A stretch of DNA of 64,000 nt from Euptelea pleiosperma (GCA_035048495.1 CM068549.1:12987863-13051862); one strand, 5' to 3'. Shown: positions 10,887 through 24,406, numbered from the stretch's first letter. The notes: a model not told the origin generated them from the sequence alone. A program made the numbers and translations.

Positions 10887-13525
10887 TGATATTCGCTCAA
10901 AAGTGCTTATTTTAAGCAATTATCCGTTTAGCGTTATCGCACTCTCCTACGTAAAAGGCTCTATTTATCTACTTTTTCTACGTAAGAGTCTCTTCTATTG
11001 CGTAGAACACACTTTTCTGGACGAAATGGTATATTTGCATGCATTAAATACATTTTCGGAAGTCTAGATATTAAGCCGTTCTGATAAAGTCTCATTACGC
11101 GCTTCTTTTGTCGCAGGAAACCCCGATGGGACGATTCTCGAGACTTGTGGGCCCAAATCGATCATGAGAGCCCATTATCAAAGCTTAAAGAGCCCACATG
11201 CTATGACTAGAAGATATGGGCCAAATATGGGCTGAATCAGAGGACCAAAAAGCCGGCCCAAATAACGAAGAGAGCAGGAGAGCCAATGACCAAGAGACGG
11301 ACCAAAGCGTTTAAAGCCACATGAGTCAGCAAAGAATGATAGTCAACTCTACTGGAGAAGCGTGAGGATGGTCACAGTGAAGACCAGGGTTCCAGACCCT
11401 CCGCCAGTGCTTTTTTTCCATTTTTTTGATACTTTTTCTCTCATCTCTTCTTATTCTCTCTCTCTCTTCATCTCTCGATCCTCGAATCTACTGACCTAAC
11501 CCCAGAACTCCTACCCATCGGCTCTATCTCATCTCCCTTAGCTTTCTGACCATTGGATCTTCAATCGGACCGTTGGATCTTCAATCGGACCGTTGGATCT
11601 CTCTAGATCCGTCGATTTACCAATCTGGGTCCCAATCAAGTCACCATCCATCCGATCGCCATCAGACTGTCTGTCACATCATCTTGTGAGATGATAGACA
11701 TCATCAATCCATGCGGGCCAGTAGCCGGGCCCATCTTCATCGACCCGCTGTCCGAACAGTTAGTGGACCCCGCGAATTTCAAAATAATTTTAATTAAATA
11801 GGGGGTCCACTAATTGGGGAGATTCCCCATAGAAAAGTAGGTTTTTACTTAAAAAAAAAAAAAAAAAAAATTTTATTTTCAAAAAATACCCTATTTCCAT
11901 TAATGGAAATAGGGAGCTTTATAAGAGGAGGGAGAAGGGTTCGTTCGAACCCTAATCCCCCTCCTTATTGCTCCATTCTCTCCCCCAACTCATTTCCCCC
12001 TTCTTCCCCTCGATTTTAGACTGTTTTTCCTCCATTTTTTTTCTCAAATCACCGTCTTCATCTTCATCTTTATCACCGGAGTTGCGCCTGCAACTCCGGC
12101 CGTTCGTTCCACACCTTGCTGGCCTTTATCCCCCCATTCTCTACCACGTTCCACCATCTCCTCTCTCATCTTTCCCTCCTTCTTCACCGTTTTCTTCAAA
12201 AAGAAAAGCAAAAAAAAACCAGAAAAGAAAAAAAAAAAAAAAAAGATCACCGGAGTTGCAGGTCGCAACTCCGGCGAAACCAGCAACCCCACCATCTTCT
12301 CAAGCCGCATCACCTTTAGCAACAACACCTGCTCCTCCACATCTTTTCTTCATCACTGAACACTTCTCCAAACCATAGCACCGCCCCTCACCAGCCCCTC
12401 TCCACTATCAACCACCATCTCCAAGACCGCCCAGCAACTCTTGGACGTTGCTGCCCTTTGCTGGCGGCAACACCAAGCAACCACCTGCTCTTACCTTCCT
12501 CTCCTCCCTCAAAGCAAAAAAAAAAAGAAGAGAAGGAAGATAAGAAGAAGAAGAAAGAGGAGGGGGGATACCTACCTATTGGATCGCCCTCTCCTTGCCG
12601 TCCACATCCATTCAACGCCCTTGCACCCACTCCTTTACACCACCAGCAGGTGCTGTAACGTTGCGTCTTCCCTCATCTGGTTGCCGAACGTCTTCTCCAA
12701 GGGAGCAACACCAATCACGGGCAGCTACTTGCTGCACATCCCCACAATCCCATCTACCGTCGTGGAGATCCTTATCTCCGACCACTGTGCAAACTCCATT
12801 GGTAAGTTTTGATTCAGTGCTCTCCCACGTCCTTCATCTCTCTCAAGGTGAGCATCACGTGCATCTCTTATCTCTTCCACTATCTAACCATCCACCCATA
12901 CCAATCCGACATATTCACTACCTTTCCATGGCTCACTCACCTACCCAACTTCATTCCATCTCTCTTTCTCTATCTATTTTTCTAGTTTTCTAAAATCTTA
13001 GATTTTATTGCTTTCAATTCAAGTTGAGTATTTTAGAATAAATTTCGATTATTGTAAGGATTGTTTCATGATGAATAAAGTTCAAATCAGTTTATGCATG
13101 AAGCTGAGATCATGTTAGTGTCTTTATTGTTTCTTCAAGCTATTAGTAACATATCATCACCCCGTTTCTTATTCGCTTATGTTCATTCAAAGATTGTAGT
13201 GATTATCTTGATTATTAAATGAATGATTATTTGGCAAAATGTATGTTAATCTTGGTTGCTGAAATTTCTCTCTCTAAAAATCACCAACAATTATTTTAAA
13301 TCGATCATCATTCTCACCACTCCAACCTTCTTAGTAAAAATTTCTGAGAAAAATTCGTCATTTCATGTTTACTGCTTGCACAAACTAACCCCGAGTGCGG
13401 ATCGACATCCGACACGAATCCCTATACAAAAGTTCATATTTTACAGGTTAAAAGTCTCGGATAATTACAAATATTGTTGAAGTTAGGGTTTCCGTAATCA
13501 ACGACGCGGAAAAACCTTACTTTCA
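10887..13525 (+). mobile_element. solo LTR C (Athila-like family)
   Basis: It is a complete 2,639-bp LTR (TGATATTCGC to CTTACTTTCA) flanked by a perfect CATTG duplication (10,882-10,886 and 13,526-13,530). The empty site is preserved in the 37-kb element near 40,905. It is close to LTR B but with fewer hairpin cassettes (12,076-12,099 and 12,250-12,274). TATA lies near 11,918; donor TTG|GTAAGTTTT at 12,801/12,802 and acceptor TTTTACAG ending at 13,446 frame the apparent leader intron. Confidence 0.88.
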
Positions 13526-13530
13526 CATTG

Positions 13531-15089
13531 TTGCTTGTCTATTTGCTTTCGCATACATATTATTCGACTTGCATGAAGTGGCTATTAATCAATCAACTTT
13601 AAGAGAGCAGACCCAGCTCCAAATTGAAACTGGTAGGATTTCATCACCCAGCTCATCATTCCAATTGCTTTGATCCCAAAGCTCCACTTAATTAAAAAGA
13701 ATCAAGAAGTAGAGCCAATTAGCCCAGTGTTCGAGGAACAATCCACACAAAGTGAACCCGTTTAACATCCAGTCGAAGTAAGACCACGAGCGCAGGTCCC
13801 TATTTTCTAACACACCTATAGGTCCCTGTTACTCAAGTACACTGAGCTCGATGTGGCATCCTGGACTATTCGGTGGTTAGTTGCGTGTGGACTAGGAACA
13901 CGCACCAACCCTAGCTTAACAGAAGGAACACTCTTCTTAAACACTTGACCAATCCGGTTAGTCTGGAATATATTTAAGTTAGCCGTTGTGCCGCACATCT
14001 GTCTAGGCTTCAGATTGTCTTGTTGTTGACTAGAGTTAGTACTAAAGGATTCGCACTGAAGAGTGTAGCCTAGTGAGAACCCAAGAACGACAAAGTCAGT
14101 CCGGCGGTTAAACAAATAAACCAGTGGTCCGCCCACTATCATTATCTACCATACCCCATAAACTAACAAGATAAATCCTCAAACTTATCCTGATTTGTTT
14201 TAGACATAGGATTATCTTGCTTGCTCTATGTGCATCATTTAGGATCACTACTCCAGTGTCTCCTTGCAACTTAGTCTGGGGCTTATTTATATGGGTTCAA
14301 CTACCACATCGTTTGATTCGATGTGAGAGTCTTTCAATCATCAACACCCTTCCCTTGCCATAGGTCTCTTACTGATGAGAGATTAGGCCGATGGATCTCA
14401 TCGATCCAATCTTTAACGACTGATGATCATTTCAGTCTCACTGCATTTTATGCTGGATAGGGGTGCTTACTGTCAACCCCACTAGAGTCTGTTCCACTAA
14501 ATCCATCCTCGATACACATTGTGTCTTCGGCTCTGCTAACCATGGTCAGAGAATCCCTTTGCTAGGTCTCTTACTGATGATAAACCCACTGTTGATCCCC
14601 CATACCCGCTCCTCTTTATGAGTTTGCGGCTCTGCTAACCACGGCTAGAGAACCCTCTCAGTCTTCACTGAGAAAGAACCTACCCGTACTACTACTGGGT
14701 TGGGTTAGCTCGATTGGAAGCGTCTTGCTTCAACTAATGAGCTGGATGACTGATGACTCACTCAGTCTCCCTGTGCTTCAACTTGGTTGGAGGTGTTTAT
14801 CACTCCCGTTGTGTCTGACTAAAGATGTAAAACTTAGCACTTTCGGAAAGGCAATTTCGATTTCCTAGTTACATGAGTCGCATGCATCTTTTATTGTCAT
14901 ATCTATCTGTCATATAGGTACAATCACTGTAGAAAATCATCTGGTACCAGACAGTATTCATTTCATGCTCCATTGGTAACACCCTCCCCATACCCTTGCA
15001 TCATTATCGTTATTTCATCCTTTTATGAGCACCGAGGACTGTGCTATATTTTGGTTGGGGGTGGGTATTTACCAAAACTCATGTATTCC

Positions 15090-15148
<59 letters not shown>

Positions 15149-16692
15149 GAAGAAAAGAAGAAAAATCTTATTTTTGGGTGATTTCCAATGTTTTTCAAAG
15201 TTTTCTAGAATTTCAAAAATGTATCAAATACCCTTGGATTAGCTGAAAATCTTTGTGAAGTCTTTTTCTAAAGGATAACCTTTTCTAAAAGTGTTACCAG
15301 TTAGCTTTGAGTTCAATTCAAGTCAAGTAGTACTACATTAATGTCGGACACTTAGAAAAACTCAGATTCGGCAAAATTATACACTATCAACATCAGAGTC
15401 GTCCTAAGTTTAGAAACTCTAGAGATCCTGTGAGAATAATTGTAGAGACCTTACCCAGTGAGCTTTCGAGCCTTTACCCATTGTAGAGAGTTATACAATA
15501 ATTCTGAGTCACGAGATGACTCACTATTCTTCTTGCCCACAATGTTCGTTGAGAGATCTCATTACCCTTTTATTTGATCATGGAACTCGGAACGACATCA
15601 AAATTGGATTACAATGACAGAACCTTCTCTATATCTAGTCAAGACAGTATACATGAGAGTGCAAACCCTAGAAAATGACTTAGGCCATCTTTCTGAACCA
15701 TTCAACCTTTTAACTCACCTGAATTATACTTCACTAGAAACCCCTTGTATCTTTTTATAAAAGCCTTTCCTTGTTAAGCCCATTTACCAAAAACCCAGTC
15801 CAGCTACGAAGTATGACTAGCTACCCTACTTTTGAGATGGATAAAAGAATAACTGATATGGGTGTACCGTGAAAAGAAGAAAAAAAAAGTGGTTCAAGCT
15901 AAAAAGAAAATATAGAAGGAAAGTATGAAAAAGAGCTGAAAAAAAAGTTGAGTAGTCTCAAAAATATCTAGAAAAAAGAGAAAAATACGAAAGAAGGAAA
16001 ATGAAAAGAAATAGTGTTACAATCGCAGGAAAAATACAAGAAAATGGAGAAATCCTCTCAGAACTTTGAAATCTTATATTCCCTTATTTTTCTACACCTG
16101 ACCTAAGCCTCATTACAACCCAAGAAAGTTCTACTTGATTCTAGGATAGCACGATCATAAAATGTGGAGATTAGAGAAAGAGAAGCTATAGAGTTTGATC
16201 TGACGTTCCCGAGTGAAGTGATATTCCAATCATGAGATCTTCTATTTCTAAAGACGTTATTCCTTCAAATAAAACATGTGTGAGATATTTGCTTTCATAT
16301 ATCATAACATCTCATCACATATAACCTGAGAGAAAAAGAAATAAACCATTGACGAGTGATTCATTTCTGAGTGCTAAGCATGTGAGATTTGAAGTCGAGG
16401 CATACAGACTTATAGGTGATCTAAAAATCTTTATTGTCGGATAGATGAGAATGTTGAGCATACACGCACGTAGAGTCTGACTAATTCTAGGTCCCGATTA
16501 TCACTCTATAGTCCCACTAGAACTTATCAACTCTTTGCTAACGTGTAACTATTTTTACATCCATTCGATGATTTGACGAATGGTGTTTTCCCTGAACTAA
16601 TATGAAAAAGTGTGCAGCATGTGCAGAGCCCTTTTATGCACATTTATTTCACACTAATTGCCAAGGATTGGTAATATGCTGGTTGGGGGTTC
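13531..16692 (+). other. non-coding interior and 3' untranslated region of the A-E element
   Basis: 13,531-13,872 matches 40,905-41,262 of the 37-kb element up to the word GACTATTCGG, after which the two diverge. 13,873-14,744 is unrecognised, with two copies of a CGGCTCTGCTAACCA motif (near 14,530 and 14,628). From 14,745 it matches the 3' region after the integrase ORF of the 37-kb element. It holds polypurine-like GGTTGGGGGT words near 15,053 and 16,680 and an (AT)n run at 15,095-15,141. No pol frame survives. Confidence 0.7.
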
Positions 16693-19425
16693 TGATATTT
16701 ACTTAAATGTGCGTATTTTCCCTATTATCCTCTAAGCATTATCACACTCTCCTACGTAAAACTACTTCATTTTTCCACTTTTTTATGTAAGAGTGTCTTT
16801 CATTGCGTAAAATATACTTTTCTAGACGAAATGGTATATTTGCATGCATTAAACACATTTCTGGAAGTCTAGATATGAAGCCATTTTGATCAAGTCTCAT
16901 TACATGCTTTTCTCTTGCAGGAAACCCGATCGGGCTATTCTTGAGACTTGCGGGCCCACAATCAACCTTCGGAGCCCACTATCAAAGCTTAAAGAGACCA
17001 ATATTGCTTAGCCAAAGGAATGGGGAGGTGACATGGCAAGTATGGATAACGGACATCGAGAACGGGCCTCAAGCCTATTGCTTTAGATGGTTTCTACAGG
17101 TGTCGGACAATATCCACAGATTGAATGGTCCAGACTACAAAGGGTAGAAATGAACCGAGGTGATGGAATATTAACATTATGAATATGATACATGGGGGAT
17201 ATCCAAAAGAGTTGGACGGTGGAGATATAGGTCTGACCTCAAGTGAAAGACTAGTGATTTACAATCACATGGACAACAAAAAGTTGCTAGACCACAAGAG
17301 TCTAACGGTGGAAATCTATGTACTTTGGGAGGTATGCGGCCTAGATAGGTGCAACATCCAATGGCTTGGATAAGAGCGGCACAAAACTACTATTACATGT
17401 TGATAAAAGAGTGGGTTCCGCTTAAAAGGAACATTAGCGAAGGTGGATCAACACAATTGCCATATTTAAAAGCATCAAATGGTAATCATACCGAAGATGA
17501 GCTAGTGGGTGCTTTGAGAAACAAGAAGGTGGACCCGTGGGTTTACTAAAGGAGTTGCTGAACCAGTTTCGCGAAATGGGATAATTGATGATTTAAAAGA
17601 GGCAAGTTTTGCTATAACAAAATGGATGGTGGATCATATATTTGAATGGCCAAGATGTGATCTTGGAAAGAAGAAAAGGATTTTAGTCATGTATCAAGTG
17701 GCTGGACATGTGTGGAGTGGTACAACCTTATTGGATGTTGTTAAATGGAGGGGTGGTTAACAAAATAAGAAGAATTTTATACCGAAAGAGGCAGGGGACA
17801 AATAGGTGGTGAATGTATGGATTGCCATGCAATGTGACACATGGGATAGTTTCCCATGTAGGCAAGAGTTGCTGGACGTGAAAGACATATGAAGGAGATC
17901 ATACATAATAATATAAGAGCATGGTGTTGTGGGAATGAAAAGGTGGGCCATCATAACCAATTTAGGAAACCACGTGAAGATCAAAGGAAGGTGGGGACTC
18001 ATATGCTAGGTGGCAGATGGTCAAATGTGTGATGAATAATTGCTGTATGGTGGGAAACATAGAAAGTTGCTATTTAAGAAAAGAGGTGGATGATAGTGTT
18101 GGACGTCCAGCCCCAAAGGAGACTTGGACCGAATCCATCGAACCCTAAGGAATTATATATATATATTCTCTAAAGAAAAGGAGGGGGCGCTCACTACTTT
18201 TTCCAAGCCGTCTCCTCTTCACTCTCACCTCCAGCCGCTACCCACCTTGCTGGTTTGTCCACAGCCCTTCCACACATGGAACCTGCAATGCAGAAATCCT
18301 CCATAGCGATCTTCTTCTTCGCTTCTTCTCCTATAAGGCAGCATTGTCCTCCATGGCGGAACACTCCACAACCTGCTACTACACTCCAAGTCGCAGGTGG
18401 CTCCATCACCATCTCCACCATTGAAACCGGCGTGGTCTGCATCATCATCTCCAGAGCACCACCATCCAGCGTGCCGCCCTCTCCCTTTCTCAAGACCATC
18501 CTCCAAAACCAGAAGAAAACAAAAAGAAAAAGAAAAAGAAAAGGAGGATAGAAGAAGAGGAAGGAGAAGGGGAGACTGCCCCTACCCATCTCCATAACGC
18601 CGCACTCCACTTCTTGGTTGCAGCAGGCCACCATCACCATTACAGGCCCCATCACCACCTGCTGTGCTTCTCTAAGGGCAACCACCTGTTACCACCCACA
18701 ACGTCCACCGTTATCTCCATCATCTCCACCACTACACTACCGCCATCACCATTAGATCAGCCCTGCCCCTCCAATCATCTCTACCGGACTGGTGCATCCT
18801 CACCGGCGTGCTCCTCCTCCCTCAATGGTTTCCATGACCGTTGTCATCACATGGATGTGATCCCCTTACGAACCAGCAACTCCTGTTGAGAGGAGTAGCA
18901 ACGACCTTGCTGCCTCTATTCTTATGGGATGCACATCCTTGCAGCATATCTGCATCATGCCGTTATCTCCCTTGATCTCTAGCAATCGGACTGCACATGG
19001 ACAGCAACCACGTTGCTCCTCTTCATATCACAACCGTGCTCTTTTGCTTGGCCGACCCTCACTTGGCCCATCAATGGCCGATCCTTGGCCAAACAAGCAC
19101 GGCAAATCTCCGACAATCTCCGGTATGATCCTCATATGAGGTTAGGTCAATTTTTCATCTTCCTCTCTCTAGTCAAATCCCCAGGCTGATCGCCTTTTTG
19201 CACTGCCGACTCCGTTCGGTGAATGCAAAAGGGTGAGTTTTTCTCTCACCTCTACCTTGTTGGCCGGTAAATGACCGAGGTGAAAATTTCTCTTTACTTT
19301 CTCCCTCTCTCTCTAACATCTCTTTACATGCTTTCTAGCGTAGATTTATTGCTTTATTTATTTCTGTCATTTATTTCATGTAAGCAACAGTTTAATTAAT
19401 GCAATTTGATTTCGATAACCTTAAA
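16693..19425 (+). repeat. internal LTR D, truncated at its 3' end
   Basis: It begins TGATATTTAC directly after a polypurine tract, as a normal 3' LTR would, but belongs to a different subfamily from A and E. It stops about 370 bp short of the expected end and runs directly into a second copy of the 3' untranslated region at the word AACCTAGTCC. There is no target duplication, so it is neither a solo LTR nor an independent insertion. A TATA-like (AT)n run is near 18,155. Confidence 0.7.
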
Positions 19426-20324
19426 CCTAGTCCAGCTATGAAGTATGACTCACGACCCTACTTTTGAGAATGATAAAGAAATAATGGATATGGGTGTACC
19501 ATGAAAAGAAAAGTCAAGAAAAATCAAAGCTAAGACAAATGATTCAGACTAAAAAGAATATATGAAAAGAAAGTATGAAAAAGAGCTGAAAAAGAAAATG
19601 AGTCTCAGAAAAATCAAAAAAAGAAAAAAATACAAAAGAAGGAAAAGAACCAGATAATGGTGTTACACCCCAGAAAAAATGATAGAAAATGGAAATATCC
19701 TCTCAAGATCTTTGAAATCCTGTATCCTTTATTTTCCTACACCTAACCTAAGCCTCATTATAACCTAGGAAAGTCCTACTTGATTCTAGGATAGCACGAT
19801 CATAAAATGTGGAGATTGGAGAAAGAGAAGTTATAGAGTTTGATCTGACGTACCCGAGTGAAGTGATATTCCAATCATGAGATCTTTTTCTGTTAAAAAT
19901 GTCATTCCTTCAAGTAAGACATATGTGAGATCTTTGCTTTCACATCTCATCACTTATAAATTGAGAGAAAAGAAGAAAACCATTCCTGAGTGATTCCATT
20001 CTGAGTGGTTTACAAGTGAGATTTGAGGTTGAGGCATACAATCTTATAGGTGATCTGAAAATCTTTACTGCAAGATGACGAGAATGTTGAGCACACACAC
20101 GCACGGAGTCTGACTATTCTGGGTAATGATTATCAGTCTGTAGTCTTGCCAAACTTTTCAACTCTTTGCTAGCCTATAACTATTTTTGCATCCATTCGAT
20201 GATTTTACGAACGATGTTTTCCCTAAGCTAATATGCAAAAGTGTGCAGCATGTGTAGAACCCTTTTAAGCTCATTTATTTTCACACTAATTGCCAAGGAT
20301 TGGCAATATGCTGGTTGGGGGTTG
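19426..20324 (+). repeat. second copy of the 3' untranslated region
   Basis: It duplicates about 15,790-16,692 with moderate divergence and ends in the polypurine tract TGGTTGGGGGTTG directly before LTR E. Confidence 0.75.
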
Positions 20325-22952
20325 TGATATTTATTTAAAAGTGCATATTTTCCACTATTATCCTCTAAGCGTTATCACACTCTCTTACGTAAAACTGCTC
20401 TATTTATCGACTTTTCTACGTAAGCGTCTCTTCTGTTGCGTAGAACACACTTTTCAGGACGAAATAGTATATTTGCATGAATTAAACACATTCTAAGAAG
20501 TCTAGATATTAAGCCATTCTAATTACGCGCTTTTTCGTTATTGCAGAAAACCCGATCGGAAGAGTCTCGAGACTGGTGGACCCACGATTAACCTAAGAAG
20601 CTTCTATCAAGTCTATATCAATATAGAAGAGATCAACTGGACCAGTGAATCATTTCAGTGAACCAAAGAACCCTATTGGAACAATTCTCGGGACTCGAGA
20701 TTTGTCTATCATCCCAGGATCAATCTTGAAAGCTCAAGAGCGAATGTGTCAACATGGTCAAACTGCTACTGAGGATGCTCGAACCCAAGAATCTACTCTC
20801 TAAATCCAAGAATCCTGATCGAACAGCTCTGAAGATCTGGATCCCATGATCAACCACCAGAGCACAATAAGAAACATAAATTCAATCAAGAGACGTGAGC
20901 TGCACACATGGGCCGGACATGTAGGCCAATTTACCAAAGTGTGGACCACATTGGTTGACTACTAGGTGACCCACATGATGGGTCTATAGGCCATTGGGCC
21001 ATGACATCGACAATATGGCAGATCAATTCGTGGTCCATGAGATGGCCCAAGTTGTTGTTTAAACTTTGGACCAAGTTGCTAAACATCAAGATAATGGGCC
21101 ACGCTGTTGGACCCTTGTATGAGCCAAGTTGGTGTTGAGACTATGGACCTAAGGTTGAGTCAAGTTTCTGACCGTTGATCGAAGGTGGAAAGGCCTAGAA
21201 AGGAGGAACATCAAACAATGTGGAACCCATTCATTTATCATCAAAGACCTCGAACGATGGATCACCTAAAGGCCTATGGGCCAATGAATCATCAAATTGC
21301 AAAAATGGTGGTTGAACACGCGGGGGACCACAACATGTAGTGGGTCCCATGTGCTTGGTCCAAAGAAGCAAAGAGTTGTTAGTTTTATTAAGGTAAAAAG
21401 GTAGTTCCTGGAGTTAACATAGTGAAAGGGGTGTTTTGGGAAGAAATTTGATCCATTGAAGGGCTGAGGTAGCAGCAAGTTGGCTCCACAATCCATCCAC
21501 GTTTAAGAGAAACCCACGGTTTCTATTCTTGAGGCAAAAAAACCCTACCACCTCCTTCTTTTATATAAAAAGAAAGATGCCCCTCACTTTCTAATTTGCT
21601 CTTCACCAAGCCGTCCCCCATTTTGGCTGAAATATAGCAAGCCGTCCCCTGGATTGCTGGATCACTTGAAGCCATTACTCCCTCTTCTTCTCATATTCCA
21701 TAACAGCACACCATTATCGCCCCACATCTTCTCTTCGATCGTCCTCACCTCTCTCTCTCTCACGCCCCTTTCCTCTTCACGTGGGCAGCCACCATCAACC
21801 ACTATTTTTCTCCACGTTTTCAGCCCCTCCCATCATCTCTTCCGGCATTTCTCTTCTCTCCAGAGAAGAATTAGAAAACCAAAGAAAAAAAAAAGAAGAA
21901 GGAGAAGAGGAAAAGAAAGAGGAGAAGAGAAGAAGAGGAGAGGAGGTCATACCTCCCATGCTGCTCCTCCAAGATCTCCACCACCGCCTAACCTTTATTG
22001 CTGCCCTCTCCAGTGCCCTCCACATCACCGGTTCTCTTCCTCATAAGATCGGCAAGAGCATCACCGTTTTACCCCCAACCTTTGTCCTCTATAGGTGCTC
22101 CGCCCATCACTAACGTTTTCATCCTCAAAAGCCGTCGACACCATCTCTTCTCTGCCTGGATCGCCTGAACCAGCAAGCACCTTGTCACACACCACCACCA
22201 GCAACCACATCCTTCCGTCCACCATTTGCTCCCCCCTTCCACAATTAGCCTCCCTCCATTGCAGCCACCCGCCTATGCGCCAGCCCTTCATTCTTCAACC
22301 ATCGGAGCACTACTCCGGGCACACCACTCACCATTCCGGGCAGCACACCATTTCCATGGCTAGGATCTTCTCCATTGGGTAGGTACGATGGTAGAATTCC
22401 TCACCTTTTCTTTCTCTAACCTGTTCTTCTCTTAGTTTTTCTTCTCTCTAGACATCTCTCACTTTTTGCTTCTCTCTCTACTTCTAGTTATTTTGTTTTT
22501 ATTAGTTTTTTTTTTCTTAGTTTAATTGCTTTAATGCAAGCATTGTAGACTTTGATTTATTCTTGAATATTTATTTTGTCATCCTCAATCTAGTTCCATT
22601 ATGATTTGATCTTATTTGATGAATGTTAATTTTCTTGCACAAGCAAAAGTTTGAAATAGTCTATCTTCTCATCACTTTCTTTTCATGCTTGTGATTCACC
22701 TTTAAAGAAAATTCGAAAATAGTGTTCTCAATCAAAAAGAATGTTTTTAAACAAATCTCTCCACTGAATCTAGCATGTTTCCGATCATTATTGCTTCTAA
22801 TTTGCGCTAATCCGACTAATCCCGAGTGCGGATTCGACTCCGACTTTCCACTATGCGAGAATTCTTGATTTTTGCAGAGAAAAAGAACGGATTAATTACA
22901 AATGTGTTGAAATTAGGGTCGTTCTCTCAACGACAGAAAAACCCTACTTTCA
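20325..22952 (+). repeat. 3' LTR E
   Basis: It is 2,628 bp, from TGATATTTAT to CTACTTTCA, and is the partner of LTR A. It preserves the empty target site of solo LTR B near 21,605. TATA-like TTTTATATAAAAAG near 21,560; acceptor TTTTTGCAG ending near 22,878. Confidence 0.88.
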
Positions 22953-24406
22953 CTGACCTTGGATTCCCACAGTTGTAAAACCGTGAAGGATGAAGAGGGG
23001 GAGGACGGTGGGTAGCTGGCCGACGACTTCAAACAAGGGAGAGAGCTTCCTCCTTTCTTCTTTCCTCCTTGTCTTCCTCTTTTTTTTTTCCTTTTTTTTG
23101 TTTTAGAGAGGAGAAGGTGAAAACGGCTTGAGAATGGAGGGGCTTTAGTTAGAAGACGGCTAGAGAAAGAGGAGAGATTAGGTTTTTTTGAAAGCTTAGC
23201 GTTTTCTCAAAAATGTGGTGAAATGAAAGATGGGAGAGATCCTTTTTGCAAGAATGGGTGGCGGCTTCCCAAAAACGTGGTGCTCTCTTTTATATATGAA
23301 AAGATCCCCCTTTGAAATTTCTATTTAAGGTTTAAGGAATTTCTTCCTTTCCTTTTGTTGCCCACATTTTCTCCTTCAACTTTGAACAAGTTCTCTATTA
23401 GGTTGCTGCCACCTCAATGCTAAAAATTTTTGAAAAAAACATGCATGCCTAAAATGGTATGGTTTAAAAAATCTTTCCTTTCAAAAGTTGTTGATTTTTT
23501 CAAACCTTCCAAAATTTTCTTTGATTCCTTCTTTTGTAAAAAAAAGAACTCTCCTTTTTAAGCCACACTCATTTATTTCCAAAAAATCTTCTCACGGTTT
23601 GCATTTTGAATTTCTACCATAATTGTCCGTTACCGATGATTGGGATTTGGTGGATGATTGGACAATCGGATGGTGGAAATGGATGGTGATGATCAGATGA
23701 ATGATCTACTGGCAATCAGATGGTAGACTAGGGCGGTGATAAATGGATGGTAGAGATCAGCTAAGGTAGGTAGTAGGATAGAGTGACTGGGGAAGGAGAA
23801 AGGATCGGGCGGTTGATATTGAGAATAGAGAGAGAATGAGGATTTATAGAGAGGAGAGAGAAATTATTACAAAAATAAAGAGAAAACGCTAGCGGAGGGT
23901 CTTGAACCCTGGTCTTTAACTTGGTCTTCTGTGAGCTTTACCAACTAGACAAGTTTTCATCTTGTGTTGGTTGAATGAGCTTTAATCGCCTTAGTCTCTT
24001 CTCAGGGTGCTTGGTTCTCCTTCTCTCTTGATTTTCTCTCGGGCTTTTCCGCCTCTCTAGCTTTCCAGCATTGGCATGTATCTTCTTATTCTTAGCTCAT
24101 TGGATCATGAACTTTAGTACTAGACTCTGACAGTCAGTTGTGGGCCGCAATCCATCAAAATTGTCCAATCATTTTTCCTACGATAGAAAAGCACGTTATG
24201 AGACTTAATCAAAATGACTTTATATCTCGACTTCCGAAAATGTGTTTAATTCATGCAAATATACCATGTTGTCCAGAAAAATGTGTTCTGCCTAACAGAA
24301 GAAACTCTTGCGTAAAAAAGTTGATAAAAATGACAGTTTTACGTAGGAGAGTGTGATAACACTAAAAGAATAATTGCTTAAAATAAGCACTTTTGAGCGA
24401 ATATCA
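22953..24406 (-). mobile_element. solo LTR F, right piece
   Basis: 22,953-22,957 is the duplicated CTGAC; the rest continues LTR F toward its 5' end. On the minus strand it starts at 24,406 with TGATATTCGC and carries the conserved first 250 bases of the family. A tRNA-like module lies at 23,892-23,957. The right target duplication ACCAT follows at 24,407. Confidence 0.8.
23892..23957 (-). other. tRNA-like module inside LTR F
   Basis: On the minus strand, TTGTCTAGTTGG agrees with the pol III A box at 11 of 12 positions, and GGTTCAAGACC agrees with the B box at 10 of 11. They are about 32 bases apart, the spacing of a real tRNA. A T-arm-like stem surrounds the B box. I could not fold a convincing anticodon arm or acceptor stem, so it is tRNA-derived or SINE-derived at most, not a tRNA gene. 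Confidence 0.4.

Larger units (their letters stand above)
4270..22952 (+). mobile_element. Athila-like non-autonomous LTR element (copies A and E), heavily nested
   Basis: It is bounded by a perfect 5-bp target duplication, CTGAC (4,265-4,269 and 22,953-22,957). The 5' LTR A (4,270-10,002 after removing one inserted solo LTR) is 2,629 bp and the 3' LTR E (20,325-22,952) is 2,628 bp; by eye they differ by a few percent. The primer-binding site is at 10,005. The interior has no gag, protease, RT or integrase frame. It contains an inserted solo LTR (C), a stretch shared with the 37-kb element, a long 3' untranslated region, an extra truncated LTR (D) and a second copy of part of that 3' region. 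It is a defective passenger that must have used another element's enzymes. Confidence 0.85.

Noticed and set aside
16693..19425. LTR D as another solo LTR
   Set aside because: It lacks its 3' end and has no target duplication; it passes directly into a second copy of the 3' region.
23892..23957. Functional tRNA gene
   Set aside because: The A and B boxes are good, but no convincing acceptor stem or anticodon arm could be drawn.
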